A stretch of 64,000 nt of DNA from Hyphomicrobiales bacterium (GTDB taxonomy: Bacteria; Pseudomonadota; Alphaproteobacteria; Rhizobiales; Phreatobacteraceae). The position numbers and the translations under genes were made by a program. The stretch covers positions 434,001 to 498,000 of the forward strand of contig JAFKKV010000009.1 in assembly GCA_017304475.1 (NCBI GenBank). Direction: 5' to 3'. This document shows, in pieces, positions 34,997-43,489 of the stretch. Position 1 is the first letter of the stretch. Every line of letters starts with the position of its first letter. The notes beneath the pieces are model-generated. The model ran no database searches. It saw only the letters and a program-made list of their open reading frames with translations, and was not told the origin of the DNA.

Positions 34997-36241
34997 CTAC
35001 CAGACGATGCGATGGTCCTGGACCCAGCTGAAATCGGGCGCGCGCAACGACAGGAACAGGCGCATCAGGTTGTTCTGCAGCCAGGTGCCGAAGGGGCCGC
35101 GCCGCTTGAGCGCGCCGATCTTCCGGCTGAAGGCGACGATGCGTTCGACGCGATCGCGGCGCTCGTGCTCGAAGGCGGCGAGACGCCCGGGCCATTCGGC
35201 GGGCCGGCCGTCGCGCAACAGCCTGGCGAGCGTGATGGCATCCTCCAGCGCCATCGAGGCGCCCTGGCCGGAATGGGGCGCGACGGCATGGGCGGCATCG
35301 CCGACCAGCACGGCGCGGCCCTGGCACCAGCGCGGCAGGCTGGCGATGTCGAAGATGTCGACCGGTGCGATCATCTCGGTGGTGGCGCCGAGAATCTGGC
35401 GCACCATGGGGTTCCAGCCATCGCCCGCCGCGATGATCTGGTCGAGCCCGATGCTCTCGGCGGCTTCGCCGCGGTTCCTGGCATCGAGCGGCCTGTCGCG
35501 GGCAAGCGAGGTCCACCACATGCCGCCCGAGGCTTCGTCACGTTCGGCGAGCGTGCAGCCGATAAAGGCGCCGGCGCCGAAAAACAGCGTCATGGCGCCG
35601 GGATCGGTCAGGCCGGCCTTGGCGAAGGCCGCGCGCGGCGTCCAGCCGCCGGTGCCGGTCAGGCCTGTATAGGTAGGCTCCGGACCATCCGGCAGCAGGA
35701 TCCGCCGGACGCGCGAATGCAGGCCGTCAGCGCCGACCAGGAGCGCGCCGCGCGCCGTGGTGCCGTCCTCGAAGCGCGCGGTGACCCCGTCGCCGTCGTC
35801 CTCGAAACCGGCCAGGCGCTTGCCGTGCTCGATCCGGACCCCTCTTGCGATGCCGGTGTCGTGCAGCAGTTCCTGCAGCGTCGCGCGGGCGAGCATCACG
35901 GCGGGGCGGCCCGGACTGCCGGGACGGCGGTTCGCCATGCCGCCGAGGCTGCGGCCATGGCGATCGCGGAAGCTTGACCTTTCGCAGGCCGTGCCGCGCG
36001 CGGCGAGCGCATCGGCGAGGCCGAGCTGGTCCAGCACGGCCAGGCCGTTCGGCGCGATCTGCAGGCCGCCGCCAATGCCCCTGACGTCGGGATAGGCCTC
36101 GAAGACCCGCGCCGGGAGGCCGGCCTTGGCGAGAAACAGGGCCAGCGCGCAGCCGGCAATGCCGCCGCCGATGATCAGGATGTCGCGGCTCTCCGGTGCG
36201 GAGGCCGTCGTTTCGGGGCTCGTCATCTGGGGGTTCGTCAT
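34997..36241 (-). CDS. FAD-dependent aromatic monooxygenase
   Basis: Class A flavoprotein hydroxylase of the salicylate/3-hydroxybenzoate type, 414 residues. Motifs: DILIIGGGIAGCALALFLA (FAD), LLVGADGLHSRVRR (DG motif) and GRAVLVGDAAHAVAPHSGQGASMALEDA (GD motif). The aromatic substrate is unknown. A small membrane-protein gene ends 4 bases upstream and a MarR regulator is divergent, forming a compact inducible module. Confidence 0.88.
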   Translation of the reverse strand: MTNPQMTSPETTASAPESRDILIIGGGIAGCALALFLAKAGLPARVFEAYPDVRGIGGGLQIAPNGLAVLDQLGLADALAARGTACERSSFRDRHGRSLGGMANRRPGSPGRPAVMLARATLQELLHDTGIARGVRIEHGKRLAGFEDDGDGVTARFEDGTTARGALLVGADGLHSRVRRILLPDGPEPTYTGLTGTGGWTPRAAFAKAGLTDPGAMTLFFGAGAFIGCTLAERDEASGGMWWTSLARDRPLDARNRGEAAESIGLDQIIAAGDGWNPMVRQILGATTEMIAPVDIFDIASLPRWCQGRAVLVGDAAHAVAPHSGQGASMALEDAITLARLLRDGRPAEWPGRLAAFEHERRDRVERIVAFSRKIGALKRRGPFGTWLQNNLMRLFLSLRAPDFSWVQDHRIVW

Positions 36242-36245
36242 GAGT

Positions 36246-36425
36246 TCAGCCTCCGAGAACGGCGTGGCGGATCAGCACGGCGGTGATGCCGATGGCGATC
36301 AGCAGGAGGCCGATGCCGACCGGTGAGCCCCAGCCGTGCCAGGTCATGACGGCCTGCTCGGCGTGCCAGGTGCTGGCTGCGCCGGGCGGGAGGGACCTTT
36401 GCGTGTCGCGTGTGTCGATGGTCAT
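36246..36425 (-). CDS. Small single-pass membrane protein
   Basis: 59-residue protein (MTIDTRDTQRSL start) with a soluble N-terminus and one hydrophobic segment near the C-terminus (GIGLLLIAIGITAVLIRHAV). Its stop lies 4 bases before the monooxygenase start, so co-expression is likely. It is not recognised as a named family. The frame continues to 36497, but the ATG at 36425 fits better. Confidence 0.6.
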   Translation of the reverse strand: MTIDTRDTQRSLPPGAASTWHAEQAVMTWHGWGSPVGIGLLLIAIGITAVLIRHAVLGG

Positions 36426-36538
36426 TATGGCTTGTCCTGGATGAGGTGGCGCGGGCCTTTGGGGGCTTTCGATCCATCGACGTCCGAGATAGCGCATGGC
36501 ATAATCTCTGATATCATGAATCTTGGAAACTAAGAATA

Positions 36539-37021
36539 ATGGAAAACGAGATAACTCGTCAAGGCGAGCCCTTCGGCGCGGCCGAACGGCTGATGATGGC
36601 GATGCGCCGCTCGTCGGCGACGGGCGTGCTGCACAGCCAGGCCGTGGCGCGCCGCGTCGGCATCAATTCGAGCGACCTCGAATGCCTCGACCTGATCCTG
36701 ATGGGGGGACCGGCGAGCGCCGGCGAGATCGGCCGCCGCACCGGACTGACCAGCGGCGCGGTGACCGGCCTGATCGACCGGCTCGAACGCCAGGAACTGG
36801 TGGAGCGCGCGGCCGATCCGCATGACCGGCGCAAGGTGCTGGTCAAGGTGCGGGAGGATCGCATCGGCCGCCTCGCGGCCTATTTCGAACCGATGCAGCA
36901 CGCCATGGCCGCGTTCCTGGCCGAATATAGCGAAGAACAGCTCGCGCTGATCGCCGATTTCGTCGAGCGGGGAACCGCGATCGCCATGGCGCGGGTGACC
37001 GAGCTCAACGCCAAGACATGA
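36539..37021 (+). CDS. MarR-family transcriptional regulator
   Basis: 160-residue winged-helix repressor: LDLILMGGPASAGEIGRRTGLTSGAVTGLIDRLERQELVERAADPHDRRKVLVKV is the DNA-binding core. It is divergent from the small membrane protein and monooxygenase; the 113-base gap has the AT-rich stretch ctctgatatcatgaatc, a possible operator. It is probably relieved by an aromatic acid, by analogy with the family. Confidence 0.9.
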   Translation: MENEITRQGEPFGAAERLMMAMRRSSATGVLHSQAVARRVGINSSDLECLDLILMGGPASAGEIGRRTGLTSGAVTGLIDRLERQELVERAADPHDRRKVLVKVREDRIGRLAAYFEPMQHAMAAFLAEYSEEQLALIADFVERGTAIAMARVTELNAKT

Positions 37022-37154
37022 GCCAAGATATGAGGTTTTGAGCCTGACCCCGGCATCGCGCCGGATCAGCCATGCGCCGGACGGCCGATGGCGAGGCGGT
37101 GTCCGGGCGCATATAGTGTAACTACGCCTTCAAACGCCCCGAGGAGACTTCGAG

Positions 37155-38321
37155 ATGACCGCCTGCATCGTCGGCTGGGCCCATACCCCCTTCGGCAAGC
37201 TGGAGAACGAGACCGTCGAGAGCCTGGTCGTGCGCGTCGCGACCGATGCGCTCATCGATGCCGGCCTCGGTCCCGACGATGTCGACGAGATCGTGCTGGG
37301 TCATTTCAACGCCGGTTTCTCGCCCCAGGATTTCACCGCCTCGCTGGTGCTGCAGGCCGATCCGCGGCTGCGCTTCAAGCCGGCGACGCGGGTGGAGAAT
37401 GCCTGCGCGACCGGCTCCGCCGCCGTCCATCAGGCGGTGCGCGCGGTCAAGGCGGGCGATGCTCGCATCGTGCTGGTCGTCGGCGTCGAGCAGATGACCC
37501 GGACGCCCGGGCCGGAGATCGGCAAGAACCTGTTGAAGGCCTCCTACCTGCCCGAGGACGGCGATACGCCGGCCGGTTTCGCCGGCGTGTTCGGCAAGAT
37601 CGCCCATTCTTATTTCCAGCGCTGGGGCGACCAGTCCGACGCTCTCGCCGCGATCGCCGCCAAGAACCACAAGAACGGCGTCGACAATCCCTACGCCCAG
37701 ATGCGCAAGGATTTCGGCTTCGAGTTCTGCCGCACCGAAAGCGAGAAGAACCCCTTCGTCGCCGGCCCGCTGAAGCGCACCGACTGCTCGCTGGTGTCGG
37801 ATGGCGCGGCGGCCCTTGTCGTCACCGATGTCGCCACCGCGCTGAAGCTGAACAAGGCCGTGGCCTTCCGCGGCACCGCCCATGTCCAGGATTTCCTGCC
37901 GATGTCGAAGCGCGACATCCTGAAATTCGAAGGCTGCACCCAGGCCTGGGGCAAGGCGCTTTCGGATGCCGGCGTGTCGCTGTCGGATCTCTCCTTCGTC
38001 GAGACGCATGACTGTTTCACGGTCGCCGAGCTGATCGAATATGAAGCGATGGGCCTGGTGCCGGAAGGCCAGGGCGCGCGTGCCGTGCTCGAAGGCTGGA
38101 CGCTGAAAGACGGCAAGCTGCCGGTCAATCCGTCGGGCGGCCTGAAATCCAAGGGCCACCCGATCGGCGCGACTGGCGTGTCGATGCATGTGCTGAGCTC
38201 GATGCAGCTGATGGACCAGGCCGGCGGCATCCAGGTGAAGGGCGCCAAGCTCGGCGGCATCTTCAACATGGGCGGCGCGGCGGTGGCCAATTACGTCAGC
38301 GTGCTCGAGCGGTTGCGCTGA
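37155..38321 (+). CDS. Thiolase-family protein (SCP-x/acetyl-CoA acetyltransferase-like)
   Basis: 388-residue thiolase-fold enzyme with nucleophile Cys84 in VENACATGSAA and the His in SKGHPIGATG. The second catalytic Cys of ordinary thiolases is absent: the C-terminal motif reads NMGGAAVANYVSVLE. This matches the SCP-x-like subgroup, which tends to cleave rather than make C-C bonds or to act on unusual acyl-CoAs. A gaggag site precedes the ATG. It is a stand-alone gene with a strong terminator. Confidence 0.87.
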   Translation: MTACIVGWAHTPFGKLENETVESLVVRVATDALIDAGLGPDDVDEIVLGHFNAGFSPQDFTASLVLQADPRLRFKPATRVENACATGSAAVHQAVRAVKAGDARIVLVVGVEQMTRTPGPEIGKNLLKASYLPEDGDTPAGFAGVFGKIAHSYFQRWGDQSDALAAIAAKNHKNGVDNPYAQMRKDFGFEFCRTESEKNPFVAGPLKRTDCSLVSDGAAALVVTDVATALKLNKAVAFRGTAHVQDFLPMSKRDILKFEGCTQAWGKALSDAGVSLSDLSFVETHDCFTVAELIEYEAMGLVPEGQGARAVLEGWTLKDGKLPVNPSGGLKSKGHPIGATGVSMHVLSSMQLMDQAGGIQVKGAKLGGIFNMGGAAVANYVSVLERLR

Positions 38322-38342
38322 GACCGGAAGGCGCGACATTCA

Positions 38343-38373
38343 GGCCCGCGGCGATGATCGCCGCGGGCCTTTT
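38343..38373 (+). terminator. Rho-independent terminator after the thiolase gene
   Basis: Perfect 12-base stem ggcccgcggcga / tcgccgcgggcc with a tga loop, followed by tttt. It also separates the thiolase from the convergent peptidase gene. Confidence 0.88.
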
Positions 38374-38384
38374 CTTGGGCCGGT

Positions 38385-39488
38385 TCAGGTGAGATCGGCG
38401 GCCGCCGGCAGCGTCGGCAGGCCGGCGCCGCTGAGCCCCCTGGCGTTCAGCACGGCGCGCAGCACCGCGGCGGTGGTGACCTGGGCCGCGATCGCGCCGA
38501 GCGCCATCATATTGCCGGGCAAGCCGCTTTTGCCGGTGCCGAGCGCGAACATGGTGTCGCCGTCCCACATGGTGTGGATCGGGTCGATGGCGCGGGCGAG
38601 CCCGTCATGGGCCATCTGGGCGAGCTTTTGCGCCTGGGCCTTGGTCAAGGTGGCGTCGGTCGCCACCACGCCGATGGTGGTGGCCATGCCGGCCTGGATC
38701 GACGGCGGCAGCTCGCCGCGCAGGATCGCCTGGGTGACGCCGAGCTTGCGCCGGCCATCCTCCGTGCGGGCGCCCGCCACCACCGCGCCGGTGGTGGGAT
38801 CGATGACATCGCCCACCGCATTGACCGCGACGATCGCGCCAATGGTGATCTTGCCGACCTTGACCGCCGCGGTGCCGATGCCGCCCTTCATGGCGCGGCC
38901 CATGCCGAACAGCTTGCCGACGCTGGCGCCCGCGCCGGCGCCGACCGAACCTTCGGCGGGAGCCGTGGCGCTCGCCGCCTCGCAGGCCTTGTAACCCGCG
39001 GTCGCGTCCGGCCGGATCTTGTGATCGCCGACGCCGAGATCGAACAGGATCGCCGCCGGGACGATCGGCACCCGGGCGGGGCCCGCGGGGAAGCCGATGC
39101 CCTTTTCCTCCAGCCAGCGGACCACGCCGGTGGCCGCATCGAGCCCGAAGGCGCTGCCGCCGGAAAGCAGGATGGCATGGACCTTGTCGACCAGATTGGT
39201 CGGGTTGAGCAGGTCGGTCTCGCGCGTGCCGGGGGCCGCCCCGCGCACATCGACGCCGGCGGTGGCGGCCTCTTCGACCAGAACCACCGTGCAGCCGGTG
39301 GGCCGGCGCTCATCGGTGAAATGGCCGATCTTGATGCCCGGCACGTCGGTGATGGCGCCGCCGAGCACCCGGGCCTTCAGCTGGTCGGCGCCTGAAGCCT
39401 GGGGCTGGGCCTGGGCCGTACCGGCCAATGGCAGCAAAGCCGCGCCGACGCCGAGCGCCGCCTTCGATCCGAACTCGCGCCGATCCAT
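38385..39488 (-). CDS. P1/DmpA-NylC family self-cleaving peptidase, Tat-exported
   Basis: N-terminal nucleophile aminopeptidase/amidase of family S58. A twin-arginine signal DRREFGSKAALGVGAALLPLAGTAQA leads the protein. Family landmarks are ILLSGGSAFGLDAATGVVRWL, the segment with the likely nucleophile Thr (MATTIGVVATDATL) and HDGLARAIDPIHTMWDGDTMFALGTG. These enzymes cleave themselves before the nucleophile and then hydrolyse small peptides or cyclic and linear amides. The residue before the TT pair is Ala rather than the Asn seen in NylC. Probably periplasmic. Confidence 0.85.
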   Translation of the reverse strand: MDRREFGSKAALGVGAALLPLAGTAQAQPQASGADQLKARVLGGAITDVPGIKIGHFTDERRPTGCTVVLVEEAATAGVDVRGAAPGTRETDLLNPTNLVDKVHAILLSGGSAFGLDAATGVVRWLEEKGIGFPAGPARVPIVPAAILFDLGVGDHKIRPDATAGYKACEAASATAPAEGSVGAGAGASVGKLFGMGRAMKGGIGTAAVKVGKITIGAIVAVNAVGDVIDPTTGAVVAGARTEDGRRKLGVTQAILRGELPPSIQAGMATTIGVVATDATLTKAQAQKLAQMAHDGLARAIDPIHTMWDGDTMFALGTGKSGLPGNMMALGAIAAQVTTAAVLRAVLNARGLSGAGLPTLPAAADLT

Positions 39489-39579
39489 CGTTCCTCTCCC
39501 ATGCCGGTCTTGATTGGGCGGGAGGATAGGCGAGCTTTACCGCCGGTCAAAGAGTTTACGCCGGCACCGCGGGACAGCG

Positions 39580-39685
39580 ATCGTGACTCTCTGGCTGGAC
39601 GGGCGCCGCGCCGATCGAGACATCAGAGCAACGGTGGCTTGGCACGGCATCGTCATGCTCGCACGACGTCGTCTTGCCCGGGCTT
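39580..39685 (+). repeat. Dispersed repeat family D, copy 1
   Basis: A segment of about 105 bases, with core ccgatcgagacatcagagca followed by a ggcttgg and cgacgtcgtcttgcccggg stretch. It recurs in reverse complement at 60017-60124, with roughly three quarters identity by eye. The rest of 39489-39774 is non-coding, including a gggcttgtgccgggcatccacg hairpin-like arm. Confidence 0.7.
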
Positions 39686-39774
39686 GTGCCGGGCATCCAC
39701 GACTTGCTTGCCCCAAATCAACCCATCAAAACCGCTGCGTAACAGTTCCGGATAGCGCCGGCGGGGTATCGCGG

Positions 39775-40326
39775 CTACGCCCCCTTGGGCCGGAACGCCA
39801 CGCAAAAAGCCGGATTGGTCTCCAGCCGGGGACCGCCGATCAGGTCGATGCAATAGGGAATGGCCGGCATGACCGCATCCAGGCATTCGCGGATCGACGA
39901 GGGCTTGCCCGGCAGGTTGACGATCAGCGCGCCGCCGCGAATGCCGGCGGTCTGGCGCGACAGGATGGCTGTCGGCACGACCTTCAGGCTGACCGCCCGC
40001 ATCAGTTCGCCGAAGCCGGGCATCATCTTCTCGCAGACCGCTTCGGTCGCCTCCGGCGTCACGTCGCGCAAGGCCGGGCCGGTGCCGCCGGTGGTCAGGA
40101 TCAGCGGGCAATGGGCTTCGTCGGCGAGCGCGATCAAGGCCGCCTCGATGGCCGTCTGTTCGTCCGGGATGACGCGTGCGACCGGATGCCAGGGCGAGCC
40201 GAGGAGCTCGGTCAGGGCGGCGACGATGCCGGGGCCGCCCTTGTCTTCATAGACGCCGCGGCTGGCGCGATCGGACACGGTGACGACGCCGATGGGAACG
40301 GAAAGCACGGTCATGGCCTTGTCCAT
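39775..40326 (-). CDS. mogA: Molybdopterin adenylyltransferase
   Basis: Activates molybdopterin by adenylation before molybdenum insertion. Typical motifs: VVTVSDRASRGVYEDKGGP, LILTTGGTGPALRDVTPEAT, IRGGALIVNLPGKPSSIRECL. Starts at 40326 (MDKAMTV) or 40314 (MTVLSV). Short MoaB paralogues look alike; the sequence fits the Mog/MoaB group and the symbol is the more common choice for this length. Confidence 0.85.
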   Translation of the reverse strand: MDKAMTVLSVPIGVVTVSDRASRGVYEDKGGPGIVAALTELLGSPWHPVARVIPDEQTAIEAALIALADEAHCPLILTTGGTGPALRDVTPEATEAVCEKMMPGFGELMRAVSLKVVPTAILSRQTAGIRGGALIVNLPGKPSSIRECLDAVMPAIPYCIDLIGGPRLETNPAFCVAFRPKGA

Positions 40327-40357
40327 AACCCGGCGGCGTCGCCGGCTCAATGACGGC

Positions 40358-40927
40358 TCAGCGGCCGGGAGGCATTGCGAGGAACATGGCGCGGGTGATC
40401 TCGGTGTCGATATGGCGGACCAGCCCGTCGCGGGCGAGATTATGACGCTGCGATTCGCCGGTGCGGGCGAAACCGACCTTGTCTTGGACATGCAGGGAGG
40501 CGGGATTGTCGAAAAAGGCGCCCGCCGTCAGGCGCTGCAGGCGCGGTTCGCGGAAGGCGGCGCGCACCAGCGCGCCGGCCGCCTCGGTGGCAAATCCGCG
40601 CCCCCAATAGGGCCGGCCGAGCCACCAGCCGATTTCGGCCGCCGCGACCGTGCCGGTAAAGGAGATCACGCCGATCAAGGCGTCGGGGTCACGTGTCTCC
40701 GATATGGCGAGGCCGAGGCCCTGGCCGCCGGCATTGGCCTCGCGCATGCCGGTTATGAAATCCAGCGCGTCGGCTGGCCCATAGGGCAGCGGCACGGCCG
40801 CCAGCATGCGCGCGACCTTGATGTCGCCGACATAACGCACGATCCGCGGCGCGTCGGCCGGGTCGAGGTCGCGCAATGTCAGGCGCGCGGTTGCGATGGG
40901 AATCTGGGCATACCAAGGCGAGGTCAT
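40358..40927 (-). CDS. GNAT-family N-acetyltransferase (RimJ/RimL type)
   Basis: 189-residue acetyltransferase: TARLTLRDLDPADAPRIV start and the acetyl-CoA site IGWWLGRPYWGRGFATEAAGALVRAAF, followed by NPASLHVQDKVGF. The substrate is unknown. It is next to a second GNAT gene of the same group on the same strand. Confidence 0.86.
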   Translation of the reverse strand: MTSPWYAQIPIATARLTLRDLDPADAPRIVRYVGDIKVARMLAAVPLPYGPADALDFITGMREANAGGQGLGLAISETRDPDALIGVISFTGTVAAAEIGWWLGRPYWGRGFATEAAGALVRAAFREPRLQRLTAGAFFDNPASLHVQDKVGFARTGESQRHNLARDGLVRHIDTEITRAMFLAMPPGR

Positions 40928-41009
40928 GCGGCGATGCCGGGCAGGTGCGATGCGGTCGAGGCGAGACCCCCGGCCTGAGCGGCCGAGGATCTCGGGCGGT
41001 TGCGGGTGG

Positions 41010-41657
41010 TCAGCCGAGCTCGCCGATGACGATCTTCGGCACGCCGCGCCGCATGATCGGGTCGCGCCAGGCCTTCAGGCTCGACCAGACGCTGCGGTCC
41101 AGCTGGAACTTGTCGACCGGCACGGAGCTGGCGAGCAGGCGCGAGCGGGTGAGGCCGGCGCCGACCCATTGGAAGCCGCATTTCTCGATCACCCGCCGGG
41201 AGGCGGGATTGACCACGCGGGCGCGCGCCGCGACCGATTGGGCGGCGCGGTTCATGAACAGGTGGTCGACGACCGCGCGGGCCGCTTCGGTGGCGAAACC
41301 CTTGCCCCAATGGGCGGTGCCGATCCAGTAACCGATTTCGGGATCGCCGATTTCCGGCATCACGAAACCCGTCGCTCCAATCAGGGCGCCGTCGGTTTTC
41401 GACGTGATGAGAAAGGGATGATCCTCGCCTTGCCAGGCGTTTGTAATCCAATTCTCCGCGTCTTTTTCCGCATAGGGATGCGGGAGATTCGCCGTCATTT
41501 CGGCGATACGGCGATCATTGGCTACGCCAGCGATCGCGCGCGCGTCCTCGAAACGCGGCGCACGGAGGACGAGCCGCTCAGTCTCGAGGACGGGGATACT
41601 GCACTCGGTCATCACGCCGCTTCCGCGGCACTCCAGGATGGTTTCCAGGGCGGTCAT
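41010..41657 (-). CDS. GNAT-family N-acetyltransferase (RimJ/RimL type)
   Basis: Acetyltransferase of about 215 residues with IPVLETERLVLRAPRFEDARAIA and the acetyl-CoA loop IGYWIGTAHWGKGFATEAARAVV, then NPASRRVIEKCGF. The ATG at 41657 has an aaggag site seven bases upstream. In many Hyphomicrobiales such a gene follows rplU-rpmA; a terminator separates it from rpmA here. Confidence 0.87.
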   Translation of the reverse strand: MTALETILECRGSGVMTECSIPVLETERLVLRAPRFEDARAIAGVANDRRIAEMTANLPHPYAEKDAENWITNAWQGEDHPFLITSKTDGALIGATGFVMPEIGDPEIGYWIGTAHWGKGFATEAARAVVDHLFMNRAAQSVAARARVVNPASRRVIEKCGFQWVGAGLTRSRLLASSVPVDKFQLDRSVWSSLKAWRDPIMRRGVPKIVIGELG

Positions 41658-41703
41658 GACACGGCTCCTTGCCGGTATGCGACCCTGGGACCATCCCAGG
41701 GCC

Positions 41704-41742
41704 AAAGAAAAAGGGGCACCGGCTTGCCGCCGGGCGCCCCTT
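41704..41742 (-). terminator. Rho-independent terminator after rpmA
   Basis: Read on the minus strand: aaggggc / gcccctt outer stem with an inner ccggc...gccgg stem, followed by a ttttt run. It lies between rpmA and the downstream acetyltransferase. Confidence 0.8.
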
Positions 41743-41809
41743 GATCCTTGAACCTGAGATCATCGGAGCGGCCGGGCGTTTCGCCGGCGGCTCCGATGGG
41801 TGCCGCCGT

Positions 41810-42079
41810 TTATTCGGCTGCGGCAAGCATCGGAACGACCGACACATAGGTTCGGTTGTTCGATTTCGTACGAAACTCGACGCGGCCGTCTACGGTCGCG
41901 AAAAGCGTGTGGTCGACGCCGATCCCGACATTGCTGCCGGGATGGAACTTGGTGCCACGCTGGCGAACGAGGATGTTGCCAGAGATGACGGCCTGACCGC
42001 CGAAGCGCTTAACGCCCAGCCGCTTTGACTGTGAATCGCGGCCGTTTCTCGACGAACCGCCTGCCTTTTTGTGAGCCAT
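41810..42079 (-). CDS. rpmA: 50S ribosomal protein L27
   Basis: 89-residue L27 with [29 protein letters not shown] start and [16 protein letters not shown] sequence ([18 protein letters not shown]). It sits near the peptidyl-transferase centre. A ggagctcc site precedes the ATG. It lies 67 bases after rplU on the same strand. Confidence 0.97.
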   Translation of the reverse strand: MAHKKAGGSSRNGRDSQSKRLGVKRFGGQAVISGNILVRQRGTKFHPGSNVGIGVDHTLFATVDGRVEFRTKSNNRTYVSVVPMLAAAE

Positions 42080-42146
42080 AAGGAGCTCCCGATCTGTTCT
42101 GTCTTATAAAACGTGTTCTGCGGCGTGGTGACAAGCGGGAAACCGC

Positions 42147-42836
42147 TTACCGATCCTCGCCCGATTTGAGCTCGGCCTGGTCGACCTTGGCGCGCGGCGG
42201 CTTGCCGGCGAGAAGTTCCTTGGCCTGCTCGACCCATTCCTCGCGCGTGGCGCGGCCACGGAGCGCCAGCTCCTTGTCCTTCGCCTCGAGGTCGGCCTCG
42301 GTCCAGGATGCGATCTGCTCCCAGGAGGTGATGCCGGCCGCGCGCAGCTTCTTCTCGATGGTCGGGCCGATGCCGGCGATCAGCGACAGGTTCGACGTGT
42401 CGCGGGCTTCACCGGCGGTCTCGGCGGCAGCGGCCTTGGCGGGCTTGGCAGCCTTTTCGGCCTTGGCCGGCGCTTCGGTCGCGGCGGCAAGCGCCACCTT
42501 CGAGGTCACCGTCGGCTTGGCGCCACCGGTGAGGATTTCAGCGATGCGCACGATGGTGAGGTCCTGGCGATGACCCCGCTTGCGCTTCGAATTCTGGCGG
42601 CGGCGCTTCTTGAAGGAAATGACCTTCGGGCCGCGGGCCTGCTTGACGATCTCGGCGGCAACCGAAGCGCCGGCGATGAACGGAGCACCGATGGTGATGC
42701 CGGCGTCGCCACCGACCATCAGAACCTCGGGGAACACCACGATCTCGCCGGCCTCGGCCTCGAGCTTCTCGATGGTGATCGTGTCGGTGGCGGCAACCTT
42801 GTATTGCTTGCCGCCAGTCTTGATGACTGCGTACAT
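42147..42836 (-). CDS. rplU: 50S ribosomal protein L21 with C-terminal helix-hairpin-helix extension
   Basis: The first about 105 residues are standard L21 ([43 protein letters not shown]). The protein then runs on through an Ala/Lys-rich linker (about 108-150) into a helix-hairpin-helix-like domain ([34 protein letters not shown], about 153-190). The total of 229 residues is more than twice a bacterial L21. Such tails are seen in many alphaproteobacteria; their role is unknown. It leads the rplU-rpmA operon. Confidence 0.95.
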   Translation of the reverse strand: MYAVIKTGGKQYKVAATDTITIEKLEAEAGEIVVFPEVLMVGGDAGITIGAPFIAGASVAAEIVKQARGPKVISFKKRRRQNSKRKRGHRQDLTIVRIAEILTGGAKPTVTSKVALAAATEAPAKAEKAAKPAKAAAAETAGEARDTSNLSLIAGIGPTIEKKLRAAGITSWEQIASWTEADLEAKDKELALRGRATREEWVEQAKELLAGKPPRAKVDQAELKSGEDR

Positions 42837-43156
42837 GACGTTAGTCCTTGGCTTGCGACGAACCTTTGCCTTCAGGCGAAACCCGATCGGCGGTCGTCTT
42901 TTTGGTTGGTCTTGCCGCCCCGAAGGGCGGTTTTCACGATAGAACGCGCGGGCCATGCCGACCGAGGTCGTCGAGCGCGCGCTTTCAAGAGGCGGCTCAA
43001 TGCTGGAAAATGCCCGCCAAGTCAAGGAAAACCGTGGGCAGGCCGCGACGAATGTCGCAATTCGATCGCGAGGCGCTTGAACCCGCGCGCGCCTTCCGCT
43101 ACACGGCGCTTGCTTCAGACCAGGACGATCGCGTTTGCGCTCGTCTTAGCGACCGC
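42837..43156. other. rplU / tRNA-Ser divergent intergenic region
   Basis: This 320-base region must contain the promoters for rplU (minus) and for the tRNA-Ser gene (plus). Apart from the stem-loop at 42915-42934, I see no recognisable feature. Confidence 0.6.
42915..42934. promoter_or_regulatory. Stem-loop in the rplU leader region
   Basis: ccgccc-cgaa-gggcgg followed by tttt on the plus strand. On the minus strand it falls in the rplU 5' leader, about 80 bases before the ATG, and could be part of ribosomal-protein autoregulation. On the plus strand it would be a terminator, but no plus-strand gene precedes it. Confidence 0.4.
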
Positions 43157-43246
43157 GGAGAGGTGGCAGAGTGGTCGAATGCACCGCACTCGAAATGCGG
43201 CATACGGGCAACCGTATCGGGGGTTCGAATCCCTCCCTCTCCGCCA
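43157..43246 (+). tRNA. tRNA-Ser (anticodon CGA)
   Basis: 90 bases with encoded CCA. The acceptor stem ggagagg pairs with cctctcc, the anticodon stem ccgca/tgcgg surrounds ctCGAaa with CGA at 43191-43193, there is a long variable arm (acgggcaaccgt), and the T-arm is gggggttcgaatccc. The long variable arm confirms the serine class. No integrase gene or repeated 3' end was found nearby, although the following genes look accessory. Confidence 0.96.
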
Positions 43247-43266
43247 CTATCTCGCTCACGGCAGTT

Positions 43267-43292
43267 TCGCTTCGCTCAACGCTCCCACGGGG
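43267..43292 (+). repeat. Short repeat, left copy
   Basis: cgcttcgctcaacgctcccacgggg-type sequence just after the tRNA gene, matching 47472-47496 at 21 of 25 positions in the same direction. The two copies bracket the MFS, XRE and hydrolase genes. No gene is credible in 43247-43489. Confidence 0.45.
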
Positions 43293-43489
43293 GACGCAGT
43301 GTCGTCCGGCCCCTGTCGGCCGGTACCCTGTGCATGGCGCGCGAAGAGTTGGCGGCGTGGCGGGCGTTCAGATGCTCGGCGACAGCGCGTGTTTGGCGGA
43401 GCGTCGCAAGGGGAATAGGGCCGCGAAGGCGTGAGGAGTGTTTCAGAGCCTCGCTTTGCATCCCAGGACGTGAGCGGCGCCGCATCTCC

